37,295 nt of DNA from Chloroflexota bacterium (lineage in GTDB: Bacteria > Chloroflexota > Anaerolineae > Anaerolineales > UBA4823), in assembly GCA_029557965.1 (NCBI GenBank), contig JAKQIM010000037.1:1-37295 (forward strand). Reading direction: 5' to 3'. The notes under the pieces were generated by a model. That model was not told the DNA's origin. It made no database searches and saw only the letters and a list, made by a program, of their open reading frames with translations. Made by a program: the position numbers and the translations under genes. Shown here in pieces: positions 11,632-19,849 of this stretch; the first letter of the stretch is position 1, and every line of letters starts with the position of its first letter.

Positions 11632-12411
11632 CTAGAACTTCAGCTCGGCCAGGGTCGGGATGACCTTGAAATCTTGCAGAGGGTAAACCGGGATCATGTG
11701 TTCTTCCAGCCAACCGAGGGCTTCTCTGGGGGTGACGCCCCAGTTGGTGGGGCAGGTTGAGAGCAACTCGACCAGCGAGAAGCCCAGGCCGCGCTTTTGG
11801 GCTTCAAAGGCAACGCGGATGGCTTTCTTGGCCTGGCGGATGTTCTTGGGGTCGTGCAGGCTGCGGCGAACCACGTAGCCGGCCCCGGGCTGCTGTGCCA
11901 GCAGTTCGGCCATGTGTAAGGGGTAGCCCATGGTTTCTACATCGCGGCCGTTGGGAGAGGATGTGGTGCGCTGGCCTGGCAGGGTGGTGGGGGCCATCTG
12001 GCCGCCGGTCATGCCGTAAATGGTGTTGTTGATAAAGATGACGGTGATATTTTCACCGCGCCCGGCAACGTGCATGATCTCGCTCATGCCGATCGAAGCC
12101 AGGTCGCCATCGCCCTGGTAGGTGAAGACGATGTGGTTGGGCATGACGCGTTTGATGCCGGTGGCCATGGCCGGGGCGCGCCCGTGGGCGGCTTCGACAA
12201 AGTCGCAGTTGAAGTAGTTGTAAGCGAAAACCGAGCAGCCCACTGGCGCAACGCCAATCGTTTGCTCGCGGACATTCATTTCATCCAAAACTTCGGCTAC
12301 CAGGCGGTGGGCAATGCCATGCGTGCAGCCGGGGCAGTAGTGGGTGGGGGTGCCAGACAGGGATGCCGGGCGGATATAGACGGTCTGAACTTCAGTTTGA
12401 GGGGTATCCAT
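11632..12411 (-). CDS. 2-oxoacid:ferredoxin oxidoreductase, beta (TPP-binding) subunit
   Basis: 259 residues. [21 protein letters not shown] near the N-terminus and [30 protein letters not shown] form the thiamine-diphosphate binding motif (GDG...NN), with [12 protein letters not shown] just after it. It is shorter than single-chain pyruvate:ferredoxin oxidoreductases, fitting the four-subunit architecture. Only the CPGC pair of cysteines is seen at the N-terminus. It lies 24 bases after the alpha gene and overlaps nothing essential of the gamma gene once that gene's start is set at 11614. Substrate specificity (2-oxoisovalerate, 2-oxoglutarate or pyruvate) is not settled by this chain. Confidence 0.93.
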   Translation of the reverse strand: MDTPQTEVQTVYIRPASLSGTPTHYCPGCTHGIAHRLVAEVLDEMNVREQTIGVAPVGCSVFAYNYFNCDFVEAAHGRAPAMATGIKRVMPNHIVFTYQGDGDLASIGMSEIMHVAGRGENITVIFINNTIYGMTGGQMAPTTLPGQRTTSSPNGRDVETMGYPLHMAELLAQQPGAGYVVRRSLHDPKNIRQAKKAIRVAFEAQKRGLGFSLVELLSTCPTNWGVTPREALGWLEEHMIPVYPLQDFKVIPTLAELKF

Positions 12412-12435
12412 AAGGTAATCTCCGGTTGCCAGGGC

Positions 12436-13560
12436 CTAACGCAGCATAAGCTCGCCGGTGCGAACGCGATCCATCCAGCGCTTGCGCGGGTCGCCTTCGG
12501 TGGTGAGGGGGGTGTGTGCCAGGCGGCGAATCTCGCCCAAGATGTCATCGGGGAAGGGCATCATGCCACCCGGGCGGCCGTAGAACTCAACTGGCAGGCG
12601 GCCTTTTGCAGCCAGGCGGACGTCGTCCAACATCTGGCCGGTATTCATCTCGACCACCAACATACCCTGGGCCCGCTTGCTCAGCTCATCTAGCTGAGAG
12701 AAGGGGAAGGGGCTGGTGGTGATGGGGCGCAGCAGGCCGACTTTGATACCTTCGGCCCGGGCGGCACGCACTGAGGTCAGGGCAATGCGCCCGGCTGTGC
12801 CAAAGCCCACTACCACAAAATCGGCATCGTCCAGGTAATATTCTTTGTAGCGGATCTCGTTGGCCTGGATGTCGTACCACTTGTTCAAGATCTTGTGGTT
12901 ATAGACTTCTTCGGCAGGGGGGTCAATGTAAATGGATGTCAGGACGCGCGGCGGGCGGCCAACATTCCCGGTGACGGGCCAATCGCCCTGGATGCGGGTT
13001 ACGGGGCGCATCTCGGGCAATTCGGCCGGTTCCATCATCTGGCCAACGCTGCCATCGGCCATAACGACCACAATGTTGCGGTATTTTTCAGCCAGCTCAA
13101 AGGCCAAGACGGTCATGTCGATGGCCTCTTGCACGCTGGCAGGCGCCAGGACGATTTGGTGATAGTCGCCGTGCCCGCCGCCGTGGTTCAATTGGTTGTA
13201 ATCACTTTGGGCAGGGGCAATGTTGCCCAGGCCAGGGCCGCCGCGTACCACATCGATCAAAACAACGGGGACCTCAGTTCCCGCAATATACGAAAGGCCT
13301 TCCATCATCAGGCTGACGCCTGGGCTGGAAGATGAGCTCATGACACGTGTTCCTGTGCAGGCGGCGCCGTACACCATGTTGATGGCGGCTACTTCGCTCT
13401 CGGCTTGTAAGAAGGTCCGCTTCAACTCGGGCATGCGATGAGACATCCACTCTAAGATCTCAGTCTGGGGTGTGATGGGATATCCGAAATAGGCTTCGCA
13501 ACCGGCGCGCACCGCGGCCTCGGCCATAGCGAAGTTTCCTTCGAGCAATTCTTTGGTCAT
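12436..13560 (-). CDS. vorB: 2-oxoacid:ferredoxin oxidoreductase, alpha subunit, VorB-like
   Basis: 374 residues. The N-terminus (LLEGNFAMAEAAVRAGCEAYFGYPITPQTEI) and the segments QAESEVAAINMVYGAA, SSSSPGVSLMMEGLSYIAG and GGPGLGNIAPAQSDYNQ are characteristic of the single-chain alpha subunits annotated as VorB (3-methyl-2-oxobutanoate:ferredoxin oxidoreductase) and the related KorA. It combines the pyrimidine-binding domain with a transketolase C-terminal-like domain from about residue 245. It follows the ferredoxin gene by 10 bases and precedes the beta gene. The likely role is oxidation of branched-chain or other 2-oxoacids during amino-acid fermentation, or the reverse carboxylation; the choice of VOR over KGOR comes from remembered similarity only. 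Confidence 0.9.
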   Translation of the reverse strand: MTKELLEGNFAMAEAAVRAGCEAYFGYPITPQTEILEWMSHRMPELKRTFLQAESEVAAINMVYGAACTGTRVMSSSSSPGVSLMMEGLSYIAGTEVPVVLIDVVRGGPGLGNIAPAQSDYNQLNHGGGHGDYHQIVLAPASVQEAIDMTVLAFELAEKYRNIVVVMADGSVGQMMEPAELPEMRPVTRIQGDWPVTGNVGRPPRVLTSIYIDPPAEEVYNHKILNKWYDIQANEIRYKEYYLDDADFVVVGFGTAGRIALTSVRAARAEGIKVGLLRPITTSPFPFSQLDELSKRAQGMLVVEMNTGQMLDDVRLAAKGRLPVEFYGRPGGMMPFPDDILGEIRRLAHTPLTTEGDPRKRWMDRVRTGELMLR

Positions 13561-13570
13561 TTGACTTCTC

Positions 13571-13831
13571 CTATGGGGTGGTGCTGGCAGGGGCCACTTT
13601 GATGGGTTTGACGGGGCCCTCGCGGTAAACGGTCAGAGCAGCCTCGGGGCAGACGATGGCACAAATGCCGCAGCCGGTGCAGCCATCGCTGATCAGCTTG
13701 ACAGGGTGATAGCCTTTGGGGGTCAGGCTTTCCATATCCAGTGCCATCACATGTTGGGGACACTCGCTGATGCACAGTTCGCATCCTTTGCAAAACATTT
13801 CATTGACTTCGATCCATCCCTTGACGGGCAT
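13571..13831 (-). CDS. 2-oxoacid:ferredoxin oxidoreductase, 4Fe-4S ferredoxin (delta) subunit
   Basis: 86 residues with two ferredoxin cluster motifs, CKGCELCISECP and CTGCGICAIVCP, each a CxxCxxCxxxCP set binding a [4Fe-4S] cluster. It is the electron-transfer subunit that passes electrons from the thiamine-diphosphate centre to soluble ferredoxin. It starts behind an excellent ribosome site (AAAGGAGGT, 7 bases before ATG) and is the first gene of the operon, so expression is driven from the 13832-14060 region. The order ferredoxin-alpha-beta-gamma matches VOR/KGOR-type operons. Confidence 0.95.
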   Translation of the reverse strand: MPVKGWIEVNEMFCKGCELCISECPQHVMALDMESLTPKGYHPVKLISDGCTGCGICAIVCPEAALTVYREGPVKPIKVAPASTTP

Positions 13832-13926
13832 TGTTACTACCTCCTTTGTAGATTACGGGCATAAATTGGATAGATTCAACCTTTATTATCTTTAACTTAC
13901 CGGGTTTGTGGTAGTGTAGACTGTCA

Positions 13927-13941
13927 TGTATCGGCGATACA
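13927..13941. promoter_or_regulatory. 15-bp palindrome upstream of oxidoreductase operon
   Basis: TGTATCGGCGATACA is a perfect inverted repeat around a central base, about 96 bases upstream of the ferredoxin-subunit start on the minus strand. Its position fits an operator for the oxidoreductase operon, and it is also about 120 bases upstream of the promoter facing the other way. The cognate regulator is unknown. A GATAAT-like minus-strand -10 lies between the palindrome and the gene but no convincing -35 was found. Confidence 0.4.
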
Positions 13942-14061
13942 AAAATCCTGTCATACCTGACATATGGCCGAACCTGGCGCATTGCTTAAGTGGACATAAA
14001 AGAGGGAAAACCTACAATCTTGAAAATTCAGTTGTCAAAATTGTAAGGTTGGCAGTTTAAT

Positions 14062-14091
14062 ATGACAGGGCACTTGACTATATGCTATACT
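14062..14091 (+). promoter_or_regulatory. Sigma70-type promoter for the riboswitch/subtilase transcript
   Basis: ATGACA (14062-14067, five of six matches to TTGACA), an 18-base spacer, and TATACT (14086-14091). Initiation would fall near 14098, exactly at the start of the c-di-GMP aptamer, which supports the pairing of these elements. Confidence 0.65.
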
Positions 14092-14094
14092 ATG

Positions 14095-14193
14095 CTTGCG
14101 CGAAAAAGGCAAACTAGACGAAAGTTTAGGACGCAAAGCTATGGGTCTAAAATTGTCGTAAGACAATCATGACTGCCAGGCCGCCCATGCAAG
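14095..14193 (+). ncRNA. Cyclic-di-GMP-I (GEMM-I) riboswitch aptamer
   Basis: The conserved GEMM-I blocks occur in order: GGCAAAC (14108-14114), a 6-bp hairpin CTAGAC-GAAA-GTTTAG with the GNRA tetraloop, GGACGCAAAGC (14129-14139), GGTCTAAA, a perfect hairpin ATTGTC-GTAA-GACAAT, then ATGACTGCCAGGCCGCCC. P1 can close with CTTGC (14095-14099) and GCAAG (14189-14193). Aligned to the Vibrio Vc2 aptamer, the base corresponding to ligand-contacting G20 is G, the CA of GCAAAG matches C46-A47, and the 3' CC matching C92 is kept, so the c-di-GMP rather than the cGAMP (A20) subtype is expected. It sits between its own promoter and the subtilase start 100 bases further on. Confidence 0.92.
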
Positions 14194-14230
14194 AGCTATT
14201 ATTCTTTTTTATTAGCTGTTTTCTTCAATG

Positions 14231-14268
14231 CGGCGGACCTGGGGACGGGTTCGCCGTTTGTCATTATT
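14231..14268 (+). terminator. Candidate expression-platform hairpin
   Basis: CGGCGGACC (14231-14239) can pair with GGTTCGCCG (14248-14256), nine pairs with one G-U, followed by a moderately U-rich tail (GTTTGTCATTATTT). It lies 38 bases beyond the aptamer and 26 before the subtilase ATG. It could be a terminator whose formation depends on the c-di-GMP aptamer. An alternative weak pairing AGCTA/TAGCT (14195-14217) overlaps the linker. Whether the ligand turns the gene on or off cannot be decided by eye. Confidence 0.5.
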
Positions 14269-14293
14269 TAGGATCGATTGTGGAGAAATCATC

Positions 14294-16084
14294 ATGAAAA
14301 AGGAAAAGCGCTTCTTCAACTGGAAACAAGGACTATCGATCTTCGTTGCCATCGCTTTGGTGGCGAGCATTCTGACGGCCTCGGTTGGCGTTCAGGGGGC
14401 TGTGCGCTCTTACATTGTGCAAGGCTACAGTGCTGAGCAAGCCGCGGATCTGGTGACACGCTACGGCGGGCAGGTGACATCCCATTTGTCGCTGATCAAC
14501 GGCGTGGGTGCCACCCTCTCTGAGGCCAGCGCAGCGGCCCTGGGTAGCCAGCCGGGCATTACGGCCGTCACCCCCAATGCTGAGGTTGAGATGACCGGCA
14601 GGGGCGGCGGCGGTTCGGCCCCCGCAACCGATTATCCAGACCTGGTGGGCGCGGATGTGGTGTGGGATGAGGGCGTAACCGGTGAGGGGGTGACGGTGGC
14701 GGTGTTGGATACCGGCATTGCCAATCACCCTGGGCTCAACCATAAGGTTGTGGCATGGGTCGATTTTGTTCAGCACAAGCGAACCAATACCGATCCGAAC
14801 GGGCATGGAACCCACATTGCCGGCATCATCGCCAACGTTCAAAACGGGCCGGATGACGAGCCCAATGGGGTTGCCCCTGGCGCAGACCTGGCTGGGGTGC
14901 GGGTGCTCAATGAAGAAGGGTACGGCACTTACGAAAAGGTGATCCAGGGCATCCAGTGGGTGGTGGAGCACAAGGACGCCTACAACATCCGCGTGATGAA
15001 CCTGTCGCTGGTTTCGCCGGTACAGTCGCCCTATTGGGCTGACCCGATGAACCAGGCCGTGATGCAGGCGTGGGCCGCAGGCATCGTGGTGGTGGCGGCA
15101 GGCGGCAACACCGGGCCGGGCGCCATGACAATCGGCGTGCCGGGCAATAATCCCTACGTGATCACGGTGGGTGCCTTTACAGACAATTTCACCCCCAATG
15201 ATTGGAATGATGACTACATCACGCCCTTCTCGGCAGCCGGCCCGACCCTGGATGCTTTTGTGAAGCCAGACGTGGTGGCCCCCGGGGCACACCTGGTTTC
15301 GACGATGAAGCAGAATTCTTACCTGGCAGATGAATATCCTGAGGATGTGATCCGGCCGCAGTATTTCCAGGCGGCTGGCACCTCGCAGGCAGCGGCGGTC
15401 ACCTCGGGCGTGGCGGCATTGACGCTGGAAGCCAACCCGAACTTAACCCCCGACCAGGTCAAGTTCCGCATCATGTTCACCTCTTACTTGTGGGTGGACC
15501 CGGTGACAACCAATGCCTATTACAGCATGTGGCAGCAGGGCGCCGGGCGCATCAATGCCCCCGGGGCGGCCTTTGAGGTGTTGGAAGGCTCGGCCAACGG
15601 CGGCATGGATATTGCGGCTGACCTGGCGGGCACCCAACATTATGAAGGTTACTCATACTACGATGAGGAAGCCGGTGAATTCCGGCTGAATGGCTACGGT
15701 GCCTGGAGCGGTGGCTACGGCGCCTGGAGTGGTGGCTATGGCGCCTGGAGTGGCGGCTACGGTGCCTGGAGCGGTGGCTACGGTGCCTGGAGCGGTGGCT
15801 ACGGTGCCTGGAGCGGTGGCTACGGTGCCTGGAGTGGCGGCTATGGTGCCTGGAGCGGTGGTTACGGTGCCTGGAGCGGCGGCTACGGTGCCTGGAGTGG
15901 TGGTTATGGCGCCTGGAGCGGTGGTTATGGGGCCTGGAGCGGTGGTTACGGTGCCTGGAGCGGCAGCGAACCCTGGGCCGGCACCATCTTAGCCCAGCCG
16001 GCTTTTGTGGAGACATTCATTGCGGGGATATCCCCCAATGTGTCTATCTCGACCTCTTCGACTGGTTTCTATCACGAGCCTTAA
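14294..16084 (+). CDS. Secreted S8 subtilase with 13 GYGAWSG repeats
   Basis: 596 residues. A signal peptide (GLSIFVAIALVASILTASVG) is followed by an inhibitor-I9-like propeptide (about 36-105), then a subtilisin domain with Asp139 (AVLDTGIA), His171 (GHGTHIAG), oxyanion Asn272 (AAGGNTGPG) and Ser364 in GTSQAAA, where most relatives have GTSMAAP. After the protease domain, residues 467-557 are 13 uninterrupted copies of the heptapeptide GYGAWSG. A 39-residue tail (SEPWAGTILAQPAF...) closes the protein. The ATG at 14294 is chosen because GGAG lies 8 bases upstream and the signal peptide starts there; an in-frame ATG at 14228 lies inside the leader. The catalytic triad is complete, so an active extracellular protease is likely. 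The transcript carries a c-di-GMP riboswitch, tying production to the sessile/motile switch. Confidence 0.93.
   Translation: MKKEKRFFNWKQGLSIFVAIALVASILTASVGVQGAVRSYIVQGYSAEQAADLVTRYGGQVTSHLSLINGVGATLSEASAAALGSQPGITAVTPNAEVEMTGRGGGGSAPATDYPDLVGADVVWDEGVTGEGVTVAVLDTGIANHPGLNHKVVAWVDFVQHKRTNTDPNGHGTHIAGIIANVQNGPDDEPNGVAPGADLAGVRVLNEEGYGTYEKVIQGIQWVVEHKDAYNIRVMNLSLVSPVQSPYWADPMNQAVMQAWAAGIVVVAAGGNTGPGAMTIGVPGNNPYVITVGAFTDNFTPNDWNDDYITPFSAAGPTLDAFVKPDVVAPGAHLVSTMKQNSYLADEYPEDVIRPQYFQAAGTSQAAAVTSGVAALTLEANPNLTPDQVKFRIMFTSYLWVDPVTTNAYYSMWQQGAGRINAPGAAFEVLEGSANGGMDIAADLAGTQHYEGYSYYDEEAGEFRLNGYGAWSGGYGAWSGGYGAWSGGYGAWSGGYGAWSGGYGAWSGGYGAWSGGYGAWSGGYGAWSGGYGAWSGGYGAWSGGYGAWSGGYGAWSGSEPWAGTILAQPAFVETFIAGISPNVSISTSSTGFYHEP
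15692..15964 (+). repeat. 13 tandem 21-bp units encoding GYGAWSG
   Basis: Exactly 273 bases, 13 in-frame units of 21 bases. Units differ only at synonymous third positions (GGC/GGT, TAC/TAT, GGT/GGC/GGG, AGC/AGT), so every unit encodes the same heptapeptide. That pattern points to selection on the protein sequence, or expansion followed by silent drift, within the subtilase gene. Confidence 0.97.
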
Positions 16085-16108
16085 CGGTAAATTTACACAC
16101 AGTAAGTA

Positions 16109-16155
16109 ATGATGCACCCCTGAGCAGTTGTCAGGGGTGCATCATGCTTTATTCT
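16109..16155. terminator. Bidirectional terminator, perfect 15-bp stem
   Basis: ATGATGCACCCCTGA (16109-16123) pairs perfectly with 16131-16145 around a 7-base loop, followed on the plus strand by GCTTTATTCT. It lies between the convergent subtilase and cyclase-ATPase genes, 25 bases beyond the subtilase stop. Confidence 0.85.
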
Positions 16156-16178
16156 ACCTATCTGGCATACCCTTTTGT

Positions 16179-19100
16179 TTATCGGTCAACGAGTTGGTCG
16201 GCTTGTTGTAGATCGAGGTTGGCGCCCAGGTTGTGGAAAATTTTGCGGGCTTTCTCAAGATGCTGTTGGCCGAGGGCGGCCTCTCCCTGGCAGATTGCCA
16301 GGCGGGCCAAAGCCAGGGCAGCGCGGCCCTGTTCGAGCTGGTCGCCGATGGTGAAGAAGATATCGGCTGATTCTTGCAGCAGGGCGGCGGCACGGTCGCA
16401 CTCATCATTGCGTTGGGCCACTTCACCCAATAGGCGCAGGGCCCGGCCGCGATTTTCGGCCTGGGCCGGGGCTTTGCTGCCTTCCATGCGGCAGAAGAGC
16501 TGGAGAGCTTCTTGGCCCCAGTGTTGGGCGGCCTCGTTATTGCCGAGCCCCAGGTTGGCCTGGCCCATGTGTACGTAAACATCCACCAGGTTCTCAATAT
16601 CGCCCACTTCTTTCAAAATCACCAGGCTGCGGTTGGCGTAATCCAGGGCCTGCTGCCAATCTTCCAGCGAGAGGAACATGCGGCTGAAGTGGTGGGTCAT
16701 GGTGCCCTCCAGGTGCCGGTGCCCAATCTGCTGTGCCAGCGAGAGGGATTCTTCGAAGTGCTTTTGGGCTTCGGGGATATTGCCGCGGTCGTTGTAGAGC
16801 AGGCCCAGGTTGCCGTGCAGCTCGATGGCGCCTTCAACATCCCCAAGGTTGGCGTTCAATTCCAGGCAGCGGGTGAAGCTGGAGATGGCATCATCCCAAC
16901 GCCCGCTTTTCCAGCCCAACAGCCCCAGGTTGTTATACGAGCGGGCCACAGCCAGGATATCGCCGATCTCTTCTCTCAGGGCCAGGCTTTTCTGGACATA
17001 ATAACTGGCCTGGTCAAGCTTGTCTTTCTGGTAGAAAACACCTCCCAGGCGGTTGTAGATCGAGGCGGTCACATCGGGGCGGTTGACTTCTTGTGCCAGG
17101 CTGAGGGCTTTGAGCAGCGATTTTTCGGCCTCGTCAAAGTTGCCGTGGCGGAACTGGATCCAGCCGGTATCGTTGAGGATTTGAGCCTGCTCCACCGGGA
17201 TTGACTGCGGGGTATTGGCCAGGGTTTGTTCTGCCTGGGTCAGGTAGCGCAGGGCAGATTCGTAATCCCCCTGGCGTTCGTGGGTGGTGGCCACTTTGCG
17301 CAGCAGGGTGCTTTTATCGGTGGCGTAGCGGTCGGGGTCAAGGCCGATCAGCAGTTGCAGGGCAGATTGGTAGTGGCTGCGCGCGGCGGGGTATTCTCCG
17401 GTCAGCACCAGGATATCGCCCAGGCCCATGGATATCTGCAGGGCTTGTTGGGGGGCGTGGTCAACCTGGGGGAGAAGACTGAGGGCTTCTTCAAATTGTT
17501 GGCGAGCCTGGTTGTTGAGGTAGACGCGGGCCGCCTTTTGCCCGGCCAGCACCAGGTAGTGCAGGGCGCGATCTTTGAAGGCGCTCCAAGAGAAGTGGCG
17601 GGCAAGCACATCCACCTGGCTTTCGAGGCGGTCGGCATAGATGGTTTCAATGGCTTGCCCGGCCAGCCCGTGCAGCTCTGAGCGATCACGTTTGAGCAAG
17701 GTGCTGTAGATGGCGTCTGAAACCACCACGTGGCGGAAGATGAACTCTGTTTCGGGGGCATCTGGCTGGGGGCGGACGAAATCGCGTTCGACGAGGCGAG
17801 CCAGTGCGGCGTTGAATTCTTCGTCGGACATGGTGCTGAGGATGATGCGCAAGACGGGCAGGCTGAACTGGCGGCCGATGACGCAAGCCACCTGGAGCAT
17901 GCGGCGCTGAAGCGGCTCCAGGCGGTCAAAACGGGCCAAGATGAGGCTCTGAAGCGAATCGGGCACTCCCAAGGAGGCAATATCGGCGTTTTCGACCAAT
18001 CGCCAATGGTTGTCCTGGCGGCGCAAGGCCCCGGCATCGATGAGCATGCGCAGGATCTCTTCCAGGTAAAAGGGCACGCCCGAGGCCCGCTGGATGATCT
18101 GATCGCGCAGGGCATCGGGCAGGTCGGCAATGGTCAGCAGGCGGGTGAGCATTTGCAGGCTCTGCTGCTGGGTGAGCCCCTGTAAGGAGATGATGGAGAA
18201 GCTTTCGACCAGGTTCTTTCCGGCCCAGGAGGCAATATCGCACAGCTTGCCGGCCTCGAAGGGTCGGCTGACGCCGATGATCAGCAAGGGAGCCTGGCGG
18301 ATCGAATCGAGCAAGAATTGGATCAGGTCGAGGGAGGCGTCGTCAGCCCAGTGCAAGTCTTCGAGGATCAAGATCAATGGGCGAGATTGGGCCTCGGCTA
18401 CCAACAGGTTGCGCACAGCCAGGAAGATCTGTTGGCGTAACTGCCCGGCATCGAGGTATTCAATGCGCCGAGAGGCTGCCAGGTCAGATAAGGGCAGGCC
18501 CAACAAGTGTTCAAGGTAGGGGAGGACATCGGAGGCGCGCCGGCCGAGGGCGTGCGACACATTGCGGTGCAGGCGTTCGCTGACCGTGGCGGTAGGGGTC
18601 TCGAGGGTGGCGTGCAGGTAGTTGCGCAAGAGGTCCTGGAAGATCCAATAAGAAGCCGCGCGGCGATAGGTCAGGCTTTGGCCTTCGACCATGTTGACAG
18701 AAACGGGAATGGTGCGAGAGCGCAGCTCGCCGATGAGGCGGCTTTTGCCCAGGCCGGCTTCGCCGACAACGAGGATGAACTGGCCCTGCTGGTATGTGGC
18801 GAGGGCCCCAATGGCCTGCATCAATTGGCGCAGCTCGGCATCGCGCCCGATCATGGGGGCGCGCAAGCCTTCTACGCCGCGCACCGAGCCTGGACGTTCT
18901 TTGGGCTTGATCAGGGTGTAGCAGGGGACGGGTTCGGCCAGGCCCTTGGCGATGAGCGTAGAAACCGGCTCAAATTCGAACAGCATGTGGGTGGCCTGGT
19001 AGACGGAGGTGCTGACCAGGATCGTGCCGGGTTTGGCGCCGGCCTCCAGGCGCTGAGCCAGGTTGACGGTATCGCCGATGGCGGTGTAATTCATCATCAG

Positions 19101-19658
19101 GTCAGAGCCTACCCCGCCCACGATGACAGAGCCGGCGTTGAGGCCGATATGCACGTGCAGCTCGCCGCCGAGCTGATCTTTCAATTCGTGGCTCAGGCGG
19201 GCGACATCGGCCTGCATATCCAGGGCACAGCGCAGGGCCAATTCGGCATTGTTCTCGTGGGCGATGGGTGCGCCAAAGAGGGCCATCAGGCCGTCGCCCG
19301 TGAATTTATCGACCATGCCGTCGTATTTGTAAACGTCATTGGCCAGGCGGTCGATATACAGGCGCACAAACTCGTACAGCACTTCATCTTCCAGGCGCTT
19401 GGAAAGCTGGGTGAAGCCAGAGATATCGACAAAAAGGATGGTGACATTGCGGCGCTGCCCGGCAGCCTCTAAACCGGCGCGGCGAAAACGCTCCATCAGG
19501 TCGGCGCCCATCAGAGCGCCAACTTCTTTGGAAGAGGATTGGGGGGCAGGCGTGCTGGGTGCGGCGGGCAGATCTTCGGTCAGGCGGGTGCCGCAGTTGC
19601 CGCAAAAACGCATGCCAGGGGGGTTATGAAAGCCACAATTGGTGCATTGAGACGACAT
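16179..19658 (-). CDS. Class III nucleotide cyclase - ATPase - TPR signalling protein
   Basis: 1159 residues. The N-terminus is a zinc ribbon (CTNCGFHNPPGMRFCGNCG, residues 5-23). A class III adenylate/guanylate cyclase homology domain follows (about 70-235), with metal-binding Asp in FVDISGFTQLSKRL, Asp in DKFTGDGLMALFG and the Asn...Arg pair in GDTVNLAQRLE. Next comes an AAA/STAND-type ATPase with P-loop VVGEAGLGKSRL (near 300) and a Walker-B-like LILEDLHWADDASLDL. The C-terminal 400 or so residues are tetratricopeptide repeats (for example NDTGWIQFRHGNFDEAEKSLLKALSLA). It probably acts as a cytoplasmic signalling hub, making a cyclic nucleotide in response to something sensed by the TPR/ATPase part; catalytic activity is inferred from residues only. 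It is transcribed alone, convergent with the subtilase. Confidence 0.92.
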   Translation of the reverse strand: MSSQCTNCGFHNPPGMRFCGNCGTRLTEDLPAAPSTPAPQSSSKEVGALMGADLMERFRRAGLEAAGQRRNVTILFVDISGFTQLSKRLEDEVLYEFVRLYIDRLANDVYKYDGMVDKFTGDGLMALFGAPIAHENNAELALRCALDMQADVARLSHELKDQLGGELHVHIGLNAGSVIVGGVGSDLMMNYTAIGDTVNLAQRLEAGAKPGTILVSTSVYQATHMLFEFEPVSTLIAKGLAEPVPCYTLIKPKERPGSVRGVEGLRAPMIGRDAELRQLMQAIGALATYQQGQFILVVGEAGLGKSRLIGELRSRTIPVSVNMVEGQSLTYRRAASYWIFQDLLRNYLHATLETPTATVSERLHRNVSHALGRRASDVLPYLEHLLGLPLSDLAASRRIEYLDAGQLRQQIFLAVRNLLVAEAQSRPLILILEDLHWADDASLDLIQFLLDSIRQAPLLIIGVSRPFEAGKLCDIASWAGKNLVESFSIISLQGLTQQQSLQMLTRLLTIADLPDALRDQIIQRASGVPFYLEEILRMLIDAGALRRQDNHWRLVENADIASLGVPDSLQSLILARFDRLEPLQRRMLQVACVIGRQFSLPVLRIILSTMSDEEFNAALARLVERDFVRPQPDAPETEFIFRHVVVSDAIYSTLLKRDRSELHGLAGQAIETIYADRLESQVDVLARHFSWSAFKDRALHYLVLAGQKAARVYLNNQARQQFEEALSLLPQVDHAPQQALQISMGLGDILVLTGEYPAARSHYQSALQLLIGLDPDRYATDKSTLLRKVATTHERQGDYESALRYLTQAEQTLANTPQSIPVEQAQILNDTGWIQFRHGNFDEAEKSLLKALSLAQEVNRPDVTASIYNRLGGVFYQKDKLDQASYYVQKSLALREEIGDILAVARSYNNLGLLGWKSGRWDDAISSFTRCLELNANLGDVEGAIELHGNLGLLYNDRGNIPEAQKHFEESLSLAQQIGHRHLEGTMTHHFSRMFLSLEDWQQALDYANRSLVILKEVGDIENLVDVYVHMGQANLGLGNNEAAQHWGQEALQLFCRMEGSKAPAQAENRGRALRLLGEVAQRNDECDRAAALLQESADIFFTIGDQLEQGRAALALARLAICQGEAALGQQHLEKARKIFHNLGANLDLQQADQLVDR

Positions 19659-19814
19659 GAGCCGTGTTCAGTAGGTTATAATAAATTAAAAGGCCGACAG
19701 CCCGCATAAGCGGCAGGCTTTGCCTACTATAACATAGTTTGATGCGGCTTGCACAACAGTTGTATTACGAAGTCTCACAAAATTGTAAGCTTGGCGTGGT
19801 CCCCAAACTCCTTG

Positions 19815-19843
19815 TTGACAAGCATAAACAACCCTATTATAAT
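19815..19843 (+). promoter_or_regulatory. Consensus sigma70 promoter of the rplU operon
   Basis: TTGACA (19815-19820), a 17-base spacer and TATAAT (19838-19843) match the vegetative consensus exactly. Initiation near 19850 leaves a leader of about 167 bases before rplU. Confidence 0.93.
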
Positions 19844-19849
19844 TCAGCC

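Noticed and set aside
11615..11713. Longer start of the oxidoreductase gamma subunit
   Set aside because: It overlaps the beta-subunit gene by more than 80 bases and the added residues precede the canonical MQTEIVFAGFGGQG start, which has its own ribosome site.
14095..14193. 3',3'-cGAMP (GEMM-Ib) reading of the riboswitch
   Set aside because: The cGAMP subtype has A at the position of Vc2 G20; numbering the conserved block GGCAAAC against Vc2 puts G there, with A only at position 19.
15692..15964. CRISPR-like array
   Set aside because: The 21-base units are directly contiguous, with no spacers, and encode an in-frame heptapeptide.
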